Origin: an uncultured Rubrivivax sp.
GTDB lineage: Bacteria; Pseudomonadota; Gammaproteobacteria; Burkholderiales; Burkholderiaceae_C
Assembly: GCA_937967345.1 (NCBI GenBank)
Contig: CALBTN010000130.1
Span: 1-8,476 of the forward strand
Direction: 5' to 3'
DNA: 8,476 bases
Under the pieces are notes generated by a model. That model had not been told where the DNA came from. It saw nothing but the letters and a program-made list of their open reading frames with translations, and searched no databases. This document shows positions 1 through 6,966 of the stretch, piece by piece. Positions within the stretch are counted from its first letter, which is position 1, and each line of letters begins with the position of its first letter. The position numbers were made by a program, and so were the translations under genes.

Positions 1-324
1 GCCGCGGTGGGCACCCGCGACGCGGAAGAGTTCCAGCTGCCGCTGTCGGGGCTGTTCGCCGACCTGGAGCTGGGTCGCGGCTCGGTGCGGCTCGGTGACG
101 ACTACCAGCACTGCGCCAGCCTGGCCAAGCTGCAGCTGCTGCGCGACTGGCAGCGTTCGCTGGCGCGCTATCGCGAGCTGGCGCTGAGCCAGTTCGCGCG
201 CGAGATGGCCGCCGGCATCCCGAAGGTGCCGCAGGGCGAGCGCGCGGCGCTGCTGCGCTCGACCTGCGAGGCGCTGCGCATCGACCTGCCCACCGGCTTC
301 GATGCGCTGACCACCCAGACGTGA
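1..324 (+). CDS. C-terminal part of an unrecognised protein (5' truncated by window edge)
   Basis: The reading frame is open from base 1 to the TGA at 322-324 and gives 107 residues of C-terminus. The true start lies outside the window; the in-frame GTG at 7 is probably internal. The segment is soluble, has no membrane helix, and is rich in Leu, Ala and Arg. A long amphipathic helical stretch runs through the middle (KLQLLRDWQRSLARYRELAL) and it ends near LRIDLPTGFDAL. I recognise no family motif and assign no function. Its third-position GC bias matches the neighbouring genes, so it is a real coding frame. The stop overlaps the GTG start of the histidine kinase (GTGA, 321-324), so the two are very likely co-transcribed and translationally coupled. 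The missing N-terminal part may therefore hold the clue to what the kinase senses or controls. Confidence 0.75.
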   Translation, partial: AAVGTRDAEEFQLPLSGLFADLELGRGSVRLGDDYQHCASLAKLQLLRDWQRSLARYRELALSQFAREMAAGIPKVPQGERAALLRSTCEALRIDLPTGFDALTTQT

Positions 325-2195
325 GCGCGGCGCCGGCTCCATTGACCTCGATGCAGGCACCGGCGCCAAGCAGCAGGCCGTTTCGGCCGTCGCGCTTCAG
401 CGAACGCTTCGGCCACGACCTGGACCCCGCGCTGCGCCTGGAAGTCGACAACGAGCAGCTGCGCATGGTGCTCGGCCACACCCGGCTGGGCACCTACGTC
501 GCCACCGCCTTTGCACTGTTGCTGGCGCTGCAGTTGCGCGGCGACGTGGTGGCGGCCTGGATCGTCGACGCCTGGTTGGCCGCCAAGATCGGCGTGGCGG
601 CGGCCCGAATCCACCTGAGCCTGCGCTACGAGCGGCTGCGCCAACCCGGCGGCTTGCAATGGCATCGCCGCACCGATGCCTGGCTGCTGGCCGACGGCAC
701 CGTGTGGGGCGTGGCGGCGTTCGCGCTGGTGTCGGGGCCGATGCCGCTGACCGCGCTGGTGTCGGCGGTGATGGCCTGCGTGTCGTGCGTCGCCACCTTC
801 GGCTTGCAGTTCAGCAAGCGCTCGACCGCGGCCTATGTCGTGCCGATCCTGAGCCTGACCGCGCTCGGCCTGCTGCGCCGCGGCGACGAGTCGGGCACGC
901 TCGGCGGCATCGGCCTGCTGATGCTGCTGGGGCTGCTGCTGGCCACCGCGGCCGCGTCGGAAAAGCGCCTGGTCGAGATGCTGACGCTGCGGCTGCGCGC
1001 GCAGGCCCTGTCGATCGAGAAGGACGAGGCGCTGAAGCTGGCGCTGCGCCAAAGCGCGGTCAAGACGCAGTTCATCGGCAACGTCAGCCACGAGCTGCGT
1101 ACGCCGCTGCACGGCATCCTCGGCGTGGCACGGGTGCTGCAATTGCAGGTCAAGGACGCGGCGGTGTCGCGGCGGCTGCAGCTGATCGAATCGTCGGGTT
1201 CGCACCTGCTGGGGTTGATCAACGACCTGCTCGACATCTCGCGCATCGAGGCCGGGCAGTTCGTGATGCGCACCGAAGTCTTCGAACTCGGTGCGCTGGT
1301 GCGCAACCTGGCTGACCTGTATACCGTTCGCGCCACCGACAAGGGGCTCGAGTTCAGGCTGACCCAGCAGTTGAAGCTGCCCTGCTGGGTCAGCGGCGAT
1401 CCGGCCCGCGTGCGCCAGGTACTGCACAACCTGCTGGGCAACGCGGTGAAGTTCACCCAGCGCGGCTCGGTGTGCCTGCAACTGTCCTACGACAGCGACA
1501 GCGCTCGGCTCGACGCCGAGGTGCAAGACACCGGCCCGGGGATCGATGCCGCCGACCTGCCGCGCGTGTTCGAGGCCTTCCACCAGGCCGCGGCCGCGGC
1601 GGCGCGCCCGTTCCAGGGCACCGGCCTGGGCTTGACGATCGCACGCGACATCGCGCAGGCGATGGGCGGCGACATCACCATGCGCAGCACGGTCGGCGTC
1701 GGCAGTTGTGCCAGCTTCAGCGCGCTGCTGCCGCGGGCGGCCGCGCCGGCCACGGCCGCCGCAACGCCGCGGCCGCTGGCCGACGCTGCGGCGGTGAGCG
1801 CGCGGGTGCTGATCGCCGAGGACGACGAGGTCAACGCGCTGATCGCCACCGCCTACCTCGACCACATCGGGCTGAGCGCCGAACGCGTCAGCGACGGCCA
1901 GCAGGCGCTGGTGCAGGCGCTGCGCGAAGTCGACCGTCCCGACCTGATCCTGATGGACTGCCGCATGCCCAACCTGGACGGCATGGCGGCCACGCGCGAG
2001 ATCCGCGCGGCCGAACGCGCGCGCGGCCTGCCGCGGGTGCCGGTGATCGCGCTGACCGCCACCACCTCGGACATCAACCGTCAGCTGTGCGTGAACGCCG
2101 GCATGGACGACTTCATGACCAAGCCGTACACGCGCGACGAGCTGATGCGCGTGCTGCAGCGCTGGCTGCCGCGCAACCCCCGCGCGGCCGGTTGA
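321..2195 (+). CDS. Membrane hybrid sensor histidine kinase with C-terminal receiver domain
   Basis: 624 residues. Residues 55-212 hold about six hydrophobic segments (near 55-72, 74-97, 121-139, 141-163, 168-185, 193-212), so sensing is probably within the inner membrane; no periplasmic sensor domain is seen. A linker helix (about 213-245) leads to the HisKA H-box SHELRTPLHG with phospho-acceptor His257. HATPase motifs follow: N-box Asn374 (NLLGNAVKFTQ), D403-TGPG, and GTGLGL at 433-438. A receiver domain spans about 493-615 with acidic pocket E500/D501/D502, phospho-acceptor Asp546 (LMDCRMP) and Lys601 (TKPY). There is no C-terminal HPt domain, so onward transfer would need a separate HPt protein, or the receiver may regulate the kinase. 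The start is the GTG at 321, overlapping the previous stop; it has no clear ribosome site, consistent with coupling. ATG 351 is an alternative. The cognate signal and regulator are not visible. Confidence 0.93.
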   Translation: MSAAPAPLTSMQAPAPSSRPFRPSRFSERFGHDLDPALRLEVDNEQLRMVLGHTRLGTYVATAFALLLALQLRGDVVAAWIVDAWLAAKIGVAAARIHLSLRYERLRQPGGLQWHRRTDAWLLADGTVWGVAAFALVSGPMPLTALVSAVMACVSCVATFGLQFSKRSTAAYVVPILSLTALGLLRRGDESGTLGGIGLLMLLGLLLATAAASEKRLVEMLTLRLRAQALSIEKDEALKLALRQSAVKTQFIGNVSHELRTPLHGILGVARVLQLQVKDAAVSRRLQLIESSGSHLLGLINDLLDISRIEAGQFVMRTEVFELGALVRNLADLYTVRATDKGLEFRLTQQLKLPCWVSGDPARVRQVLHNLLGNAVKFTQRGSVCLQLSYDSDSARLDAEVQDTGPGIDAADLPRVFEAFHQAAAAAARPFQGTGLGLTIARDIAQAMGGDITMRSTVGVGSCASFSALLPRAAAPATAAATPRPLADAAAVSARVLIAEDDEVNALIATAYLDHIGLSAERVSDGQQALVQALREVDRPDLILMDCRMPNLDGMAATREIRAAERARGLPRVPVIALTATTSDINRQLCVNAGMDDFMTKPYTRDELMRVLQRWLPRNPRAAG

Positions 2196-2205
2196 TCAAG
2201 CCGGC
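2187..2205. repeat. Dyad spanning the abutting stop codons of two convergent genes
   Basis: The 8-bp palindrome TTGATCAA (2192-2199) contains both stops: TGA 2193-2195 for the kinase and TCA 2196-2198 (TGA on the minus strand) for the acyltransferase. It is flanked by GCCGG (2187-2191) and CCGGC (2201-2205), with one unpaired G at 2200. Transcripts from either side could form a short GC-clamped hairpin. No U-tract follows on either strand, so it is not a classical intrinsic terminator. A role in shared termination or 3'-end protection is inference. Confidence 0.45.
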
Positions 2206-2888
2206 ACCGGCTGCGCCCGCGGCGCGACGCCGAGCTGGCCGGCTTCACGCTGGCCGGGCGCGCGCGTGCAAGCCTCGAGTTCGACGTGTTCGGTCTCGAT
2301 CACGAACTGATACAGCGGATGCCGGCACTCGCGCCAGCGCGGCAGCGCCGATGCCACGTCGAAGGCCAGGATGCGGTGCGGCAGGCCGCCGGTGTGCGCC
2401 AGCGGCTTGAGCTCGCCGGGTGCGAACAGGTCGATGAAGCCCAGCCGCATGTAGTTGCGGATCAGCGCCTCGTTGCGCGCACCGACCACCATCCAGTCCA
2501 GCCCGTGCGCGATGCAAAACAGATAGCTCGCCTTCCACAGGCTCAGCCGGATCAGCGGATCGGCACCGACCGCCACCGCCAGCCGCGTGACCTCGGCGCG
2601 GCTGGCGCGGTGCAGCCACGGCGGCAGATCCAGGCTGCGCTCCATCAGCAAGGGGCCGTAGGCGTTGGACTGGATGCGCATCGTGCCGACCGCGCGGCCG
2701 TCGGCCTTGTCGCGGCACACGAACACCGTCGTGCTCGGCGCGTAGTCCAGCTCGTCGGGCTCGGTCAGCTTGCGGCCCATCTCGGGCAGATGGTGGCCGT
2801 AGGCGTGGGCACGCACGCTGCAGGCTTCCAGAAGGTCTGATGCGGACTGCACCAGTTCGAGCACGAATCCCAGCGCACAGCGGCCCAT
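2196..2888 (-). CDS. FeeM / autoinducer-synthase-like N-acyltransferase (GNAT fold)
   Basis: 230 residues, cytoplasmic, no signal peptide. The pattern fits the N-acyl amino acid synthase FeeM / acyl-homoserine-lactone synthase branch of the GNAT fold. An N-terminal helix carries R26 and Y30. An acidic stretch PDELD (44-48) follows, then a strand ending GTMRI (68-72). The central AEVTRLAV has E99 and R102, resembling the ExSR-type signature of LuxI relatives. A C-terminal GNAT-like segment reads VGARNEALIRNYMRLGF. Known relatives move an acyl chain from acyl-ACP to an amino group (amino acid or S-adenosylmethionine); the substrate here cannot be read from sequence. The last 25 or so residues look disordered. 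Start ATG 2888 is preceded by a G-rich weak ribosome site. It is convergent with the histidine kinase, and a perfect inverted repeat lies upstream. Alternatives are a PEP-CTERM-associated acyltransferase or a generic GNAT enzyme. Confidence 0.78.
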   Translation of the reverse strand: MGRCALGFVLELVQSASDLLEACSVRAHAYGHHLPEMGRKLTEPDELDYAPSTTVFVCRDKADGRAVGTMRIQSNAYGPLLMERSLDLPPWLHRASRAEVTRLAVAVGADPLIRLSLWKASYLFCIAHGLDWMVVGARNEALIRNYMRLGFIDLFAPGELKPLAHTGGLPHRILAFDVASALPRWRECRHPLYQFVIETEHVELEACTRAPGQREAGQLGVAPRAQPVPA

Positions 2889-2925
2889 GACTGCGTCCCC
2901 CCAACGATCTGTTCTTTTGGCTGAT

Positions 2926-2948
2926 CGTCACGGCCGGCGGCCGTGACG
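2926..2948. promoter_or_regulatory. Perfect 10-3-10 inverted repeat upstream of the acyltransferase (candidate operator)
   Basis: CGTCACGGCC (2926-2935) and GGCCGTGACG (2939-2948) are exact reverse complements separated by GGC. The repeat ends 37 nt before the acyltransferase ATG, within the 205-bp gap that separates it from the SDR gene upstream on the same strand. No T-run follows on either strand, which argues against an intrinsic terminator for the SDR. A binding site for a dimeric regulator, or a 5'-UTR hairpin, fits better. The rest of the gap (2889-3093) shows no convincing -35/-10 pair on the minus strand. The repeat is seen directly; its function is inferred. Confidence 0.55.
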
Positions 2949-3093
2949 TCGCGGCGCGAGGATAAGACACCCCTCGTGAGTCGGCGTATAGGCAATTCAC
3001 CGAACTTGCGCTGGAACAAGAGGGTTTGTGGTGCCAACGCCGCGGCCGTGCGCTGCCCCGACCTGCGGCCGATCGAGCCGGGGCGGCCAACAG

Positions 3094-3903
3094 CTACAAG
3101 TAGTCGCGCGTCGCAGCCGCGCCGACGCGGCGCAACAGCCGCCTGGGCGCGGCGCGCGCCAGCAGCGAAGCCACCCGGTTCAGCCTTCCCGGCACGCAGA
3201 TCACGTCGCCGCGCAGGCAGGCCTGGTAGCCCTGCGCCGCCACCTCAGCGGCCTGGCCGATCATGAACTCGGGCAGGCTGCCCAGCTTGTCCGCGGCCGA
3301 GCTCGCCGGCCCGATCAGGGCCGTGGCGGTCACGCCCGGGCACAACGCGCTGACCGTGACGCCACTGCCGTCGAGCTCTACCGACAGCGCCTCGGACAGC
3401 GACAGCACGTAGGCTTTGGTCGCGGCATAGGTGGCCAGGCTCGGCAGCGGCTGGAATGCGGCGATCGACGCGACGTTGAGCACCCGGCCCCAGCCGCGTT
3501 CGCGCATGCCCGGCACGAACTGCGCCAGCATCGCGGTCAGCGCCGACACGTTCAGGTCGATCTGCTGCTGCTGGCGCGCGGCCGCGATGTCGCAAAACGC
3601 CCCTTGCTCGAGCACCCCGGCGTTGTTGACCAGCACGTCCACCGTCACTCGCTTGCGCCGCAGCGCCGCGGCCAGCGTGGCGGCCGCGCCCGGCACGCAC
3701 AGGTCGGCGGGCATCACTTGCACCGCCACGCCGTGGCCGCCGCGCAGCTCATCGGCCAAGGCCTTCAGCTTGTCGGCGCTGCGCGCCACCAGCACCAGAT
3801 CAAAGCCGCCGCCGGCGAAGCAGCGCGCCAGCGCCTCGCCGATGCCCGACGAAGCGCCGGTGACGAGCGCGGTGCGGCCTGACGACTCGGGCTTGTGGGC
3901 CAT
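3094..3903 (-). CDS. Short-chain dehydrogenase/reductase (classical SDR)
   Basis: 269 residues, a typical classical SDR length. The Rossmann cofactor motif TGASSGIG is at 15-22. The second strand ends in an Arg (ARS, R41), which suggests NADP(H). NNAG is at 93-96 and the catalytic tetrad is N118, S146, Y159 and K163 (YAATK). The C-terminus is basic (ARAAPRRLLRRVG), as in SDRs that lie against membranes or act on lipid substrates, but the substrate is not determinable. I chose ATG 3903 because GAGGAG sits about 8 nt upstream and the fold starts right after it. The frame extends to 3984, but the added residues are Arg/Ala-rich and unlike the family. It is divergent from the thioesterase across 107 bp. 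It lies upstream of the acyltransferase on the same strand, but the 205-bp gap with a dyad makes co-transcription uncertain. Confidence 0.92.
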   Translation of the reverse strand: MAHKPESSGRTALVTGASSGIGEALARCFAGGGFDLVLVARSADKLKALADELRGGHGVAVQVMPADLCVPGAAATLAAALRRKRVTVDVLVNNAGVLEQGAFCDIAAARQQQQIDLNVSALTAMLAQFVPGMRERGWGRVLNVASIAAFQPLPSLATYAATKAYVLSLSEALSVELDGSGVTVSALCPGVTATALIGPASSAADKLGSLPEFMIGQAAEVAAQGYQACLRGDVICVPGRLNRVASLLARAAPRRLLRRVGAAATRDYL

Positions 3904-4010
3904 GACGGATGCTCCTCGGTGCAACGCAAGTGCGGCCCGCATTGTGCGTCGGCGCCCGCGCGCGGCGCCGCTATGCTGCGACACCTCGCCACCGCCTTGG
4001 AGCCCTCGCC

Positions 4011-4415
4011 ATGAGCCACCCCGTCGCCGCCTTGCAGCAACGGCTGCAACCGCTGTTCCCGGGCCTGATGGGCGTGCAGCTCACCGAGGCCGCGCCCGAC
4101 CGCGTGGTCGCGACGATGCAGGTGCGCCCGGACCTGTGCACCGCCGGGGGCATCCTGCACGGCGGCGCGGTCATGGCTTTCGCCGACACCCTCGGCGCGG
4201 TGGGCACCGTCATCAACCTGCCCGACGGCAAGAGCACGACCACGGTGGAGTCGAGCACCAAGTTCATCGGCGCGGCCAAGCTCGGCGGCATCGTCACCGG
4301 CGACAGCGTGCCGCTGCACAAGGGCCGCACCACCATGGTGTGGCAGACCACGATCCGCAACGACGCCGGCAAGCTGTGCGCGGTGGTCACGCAAACGCAG
4401 CTGGTGCTGGGCTGA
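4011..4415 (+). CDS. PaaI-type hotdog-fold thioesterase
   Basis: 134 residues, the usual size for a single hotdog domain. The family core is intact: GILHGGAVMAFADTLGAVG, with H50-G-G and D59 on the central helix, the acidic residue expected to act in acyl-CoA hydrolysis. Strands with STTTVESSTKFIGAA and TTMVWQTTIRN follow. Known relatives hydrolyse (aryl)acyl-CoA thioesters in the cytoplasm as multimers; which acyl group is used here is unknown. I chose ATG 4011 because GGAG lies 8 nt upstream; the frame also runs up to 3909, but that portion is not hotdog-like. The peptidase start follows the stop after 9 nt, so the pair probably forms an operon. The 107-bp space to the divergent SDR (3904-4010) holds both promoters; I see only a lone -10-like TATGCT at 3972-3977 with no fitting -35. 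Confidence 0.9.
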   Translation: MSHPVAALQQRLQPLFPGLMGVQLTEAAPDRVVATMQVRPDLCTAGGILHGGAVMAFADTLGAVGTVINLPDGKSTTTVESSTKFIGAAKLGGIVTGDSVPLHKGRTTMVWQTTIRNDAGKLCAVVTQTQLVLG

Positions 4416-4424
4416 GAGTCTGTG

Positions 4425-6350
4425 ATGCCGCGCATCGCGCCTTATGGCAGCTGGGCCTCGCCGCTGGGCGCCGAGCGTGCGGTGGCCGCCGGCATCGGGC
4501 TGAGCGAAGTCGCGTTCGACGGCGACGCCGTGCTGTGGCAGGAATCGCGCCCGACCGAGCAGGGCCGCTGCACGCTGATGCACCTTGCCAGCGACGGCAC
4601 GCTGCGCGAGCTGACGCCGGCACCGTGGAACGTGCGCACCCGCGTGCACGAGTACGGCGGCGGCGCCAGCCTGATGCAGCGCGGCGTGCTGTGGTTCAGC
4701 CTCGCGGCGGACCAGCGGCTGTACCGCATCGATCCGGGCCGCGCGCCGCGGCCGATCACGCCCGAAGCCGCGCTGCGCTACGCCGACCTGTGCGCCGATG
4801 CGCAGCGCAGCCTGCTGTGGGCGGTGCGCGAGGACCACCGCCAGCGCGGCGAGGCGCGCAACACGCTGGTGGCGCTGCGCGACGACGGTGACTTGCACGG
4901 CGGGCGCAGCGTCGCCGAAGGCCATGACTTCTACGCCGCGCCGCGGCTCAGCCCCGACGGCACGCAGCTGGCGTGGCTGTGCTGGAATCACCCGGACATG
5001 CCCTGGGACGGCTGCGAGCTGTGGCTGCCCACGATCGGCGCCGACGCCGCGCTGCACGGCGCACGCCGCGTGGCCGGCGGCCGCGACGAGGCGGTGCAAC
5101 AGCCGCTGTGGTCGCCCGACGGCCGGCTGCATTTCGTCAGCGACCGCAGCGGCTGGTGGAACCTGTATCGCTGCAACGGCGAGCGCGTCGAGCCGCTGTG
5201 CGCGATGCCGGCCGAGTTCGGCCAGCCGATGTGGGCGCTGGGCCTGGCCAGCTACGGCTTCGCATCGGCACGGCAACTGGTGTGCACGGTGGGGCGCAAC
5301 GCCCGCTCGACGCTGGCCGTGCTCGATACCGGCACGCTGCAACTGCGCGAGCTCGCCACGCCGTGCAGCAGCTTCGGCCATGTCGCCGCGCACGACGGCA
5401 GCGTGCTGTTCACCGGCGCGTCGCCGCTGCAGCCGGCCAATGTGTACCGGCTGCGGCTGCGCGACGGCCAGATCGAACTGCTGCGCCGCGGCAGCACGCT
5501 GGACGCCGACCCCGCCTACACCTCGGTGGCACAGCCGATCGAGTTCGCCGGCAGCAGCGGGCGCACCACCCACGCCTTCTACTACCCGCCGCGCAACCGC
5601 GACTTCATCGGCCCGCCAAGCGACAAGCCGCCGCTGCTGGTGATCGGCCACGGCGGGCCCACCGGCATGGCGCTGGACGCCTACCGCGCCGGCGTGCAGT
5701 ACTGGACCAGCCGCGGCATCGCGGTGGTCGACGTCAACTACGGCGGCAGCTCGGGCTTCGGCCGCGCGTACCGCCAACGCCTGGATGGCGCCTGGGGCAT
5801 CGTCGACGTGCAAGATTGCATCCACGCCGCGCGCTTCCTGGTGCGCCGCGGCGACGCCGACGCGCGCAGGCTGATGATCCGCGGCAGCAGCGCCGGCGGC
5901 TTCACCGCGCTGTGTGCGCTCGCCTTCCACGACGACTTCGCCTGCGGCACCAGCCTGTACGGCATCGGCGACCTGCGCGCGCTGGCCGCCGACACGCACA
6001 AGTTCGAAGCGCGCTACCTCGACCGCCTGGTCGGGCCCTGGCCCGGCGCATCCGAGGTCTACCTGGCGCGATCGCCGATCCACCACCTGGAGCGCCTGAA
6101 CGCGCCGCTGCTGCTGCTGCAAGGCGCCGACGATCCGGTGGTGCCGCCGGCGCAGTCCCGCCGCATGCATGCGGCGCTGAAGGCCAAGGGCGTGGCGGTG
6201 GCCTATCTGGAGTTCGCCGGCGAGCAGCACGGCTTTCGCGCCGCGGCCCACATCGTGCGCGCGCTGCAGGCCGAAAGCTTCTTCTACGCGCGCGTGCTCG
6301 GCTTCACGCTGGCCGACGCGGTGGAGCCGGTGGCGATCGACAACCTGTAG
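4425..6350 (+). CDS. S9-family (prolyl oligopeptidase-type) serine peptidase
   Basis: 641 residues with two parts. Residues 1 to about 370 look like a beta-propeller with blade motifs such as SPDG at 176-179 and 230-233, and WNHPDMPWD at 187-195. Residues 390-641 form an alpha/beta-hydrolase domain: HGGP near 409-412, NYGGSSGFG at 438-446, and the nucleophile elbow GSSAG with Ser489. The catalytic Asp570 is in GADDPVVP and His602 is in EQHGF, so the triad is complete. Relatives are acylaminoacyl-peptidases and dipeptidyl peptidases, in which the propeller limits access to short peptides. There is no signal peptide, so it is cytoplasmic. I prefer ATG 4425 over the adjacent GTG 4422 because GAGAG (4414-4418) is then 6 nt upstream. 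It follows the thioesterase by 9 nt and is convergent with the isomerase after 16 nt. Exact specificity is unknown. Confidence 0.92.
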   Translation: MPRIAPYGSWASPLGAERAVAAGIGLSEVAFDGDAVLWQESRPTEQGRCTLMHLASDGTLRELTPAPWNVRTRVHEYGGGASLMQRGVLWFSLAADQRLYRIDPGRAPRPITPEAALRYADLCADAQRSLLWAVREDHRQRGEARNTLVALRDDGDLHGGRSVAEGHDFYAAPRLSPDGTQLAWLCWNHPDMPWDGCELWLPTIGADAALHGARRVAGGRDEAVQQPLWSPDGRLHFVSDRSGWWNLYRCNGERVEPLCAMPAEFGQPMWALGLASYGFASARQLVCTVGRNARSTLAVLDTGTLQLRELATPCSSFGHVAAHDGSVLFTGASPLQPANVYRLRLRDGQIELLRRGSTLDADPAYTSVAQPIEFAGSSGRTTHAFYYPPRNRDFIGPPSDKPPLLVIGHGGPTGMALDAYRAGVQYWTSRGIAVVDVNYGGSSGFGRAYRQRLDGAWGIVDVQDCIHAARFLVRRGDADARRLMIRGSSAGGFTALCALAFHDDFACGTSLYGIGDLRALAADTHKFEARYLDRLVGPWPGASEVYLARSPIHHLERLNAPLLLLQGADDPVVPPAQSRRMHAALKAKGVAVAYLEFAGEQHGFRAAAHIVRALQAESFFYARVLGFTLADAVEPVAIDNL

Positions 6351-6366
6351 CGCGGCGGGTGCGCTC

Positions 6367-6966
6367 TCAGCGGCGGCGCAGCGCCTCGCGCACCAGCGCC
6401 AGCCGGTCGTTGCCGAAGTACATGTCGTCGCCATCGACGAAGATCGTCGGCGAGCCGAAGCCGCCGCGGCGGATCAACTCGTCGGTGTGGGCCTTGAGCT
6501 GCGCCTTGACCTCGTCCTGCGCGATGCCGGCAAAGAACGCCGTTGCATCGATGCCGCAGCGCTGGCACACCTGCGCCAGCACCGCATCCTGGGAGATGTC
6601 CTGATCGCGGCCCCAGTAGGCCTCGAACACCGCGGTGGCGAAGGGCACGAGCTGGCCCTGCGCGTCGGCCCAGACGCAGCCGCGCATCGCCTTCACGCTG
6701 TTGACCGGGAACACCGCCGGCGGCATCACCAGCCGCAACCCGGCCAGCCGCGCCCAGTCGTTCAGGTCTTTCAGCAGGTAAGCGCGCTTGGCCGGCACCG
6801 GGTGGTCGCGCGCCGCGTAGACGCTGGGGTTGACCGCGTTGAACACCCCGCCCACCAGGATCGGCCGCCAGCGGATTGGCACTTGCAGTTCAGCGGCCAG
6901 CGGCTGGATGTTGTGAAAGCCGAGGTAGGTCCACGGGCTGCCGCAGTCGAAGAAGAACTCGATCAT
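6367..6966 (-). CDS. 2-hydroxychromene-2-carboxylate isomerase-like protein (DsbA/GST-kappa fold)
   Basis: 199 residues, standard for the family. The N-terminus FFFDCGSPWTYLG carries Ser10, at the place of the catalytic serine that activates glutathione in known isomerases. FPVNSVKAMRG is at 86-96, and the C-terminal GSPTIFVDGDDMYFGNDRL (about 171-189) is the family signature. NahD-type members isomerise 2-hydroxychromene-2-carboxylate during naphthalene breakdown. Many homologues lie outside such pathways and have unknown glutathione-dependent roles, and no other aromatic-degradation gene is visible here. Start ATG 6966 has GGAG 7 nt upstream. The frame continues to 7497, but that extension is Arg/Ala-rich and not family-like. 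The ATG overlaps the stop of a possible small frame (ATGA, 6963-6966), as in a former operon. It is convergent with the S9 peptidase. Confidence 0.9.
   Translation of the reverse strand: MIEFFFDCGSPWTYLGFHNIQPLAAELQVPIRWRPILVGGVFNAVNPSVYAARDHPVPAKRAYLLKDLNDWARLAGLRLVMPPAVFPVNSVKAMRGCVWADAQGQLVPFATAVFEAYWGRDQDISQDAVLAQVCQRCGIDATAFFAGIAQDEVKAQLKAHTDELIRRGGFGSPTIFVDGDDMYFGNDRLALVREALRRR

Noticed and set aside
168..1865. 565-codon open frame on the minus strand
   Set aside because: Antisense shadow of the histidine kinase: low-complexity Arg/Gln/His/Ala composition, no domain, and the plus strand has full kinase motifs.
3918..3931. 14-mer GGTGCAACGCAAGT recurring at 7292-7305
   Set aside because: A single repeated 14-mer in 8.5 kb of biased composition is within chance, and flanking sequences do not match.
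3951..3969. Two GGCGCC hexamers flanking a CGCGCGC run between the divergent SDR and thioesterase
   Set aside because: Each hexamer is self-complementary, and such repeats arise readily in sequence of this GC content. Not enough to call an operator.
6349..6365. Small dyad AGCGC...GCGCT between the peptidase and isomerase stops
   Set aside because: Only 5 bp of stem, a 7-nt loop and no T-run; too weak to call a bidirectional terminator.
3765..6434. 889-codon open frame on the minus strand
   Set aside because: Antisense to the thioesterase and S9 peptidase, whose motifs are complete. Its composition is the typical Gln/Arg/His-rich shadow.
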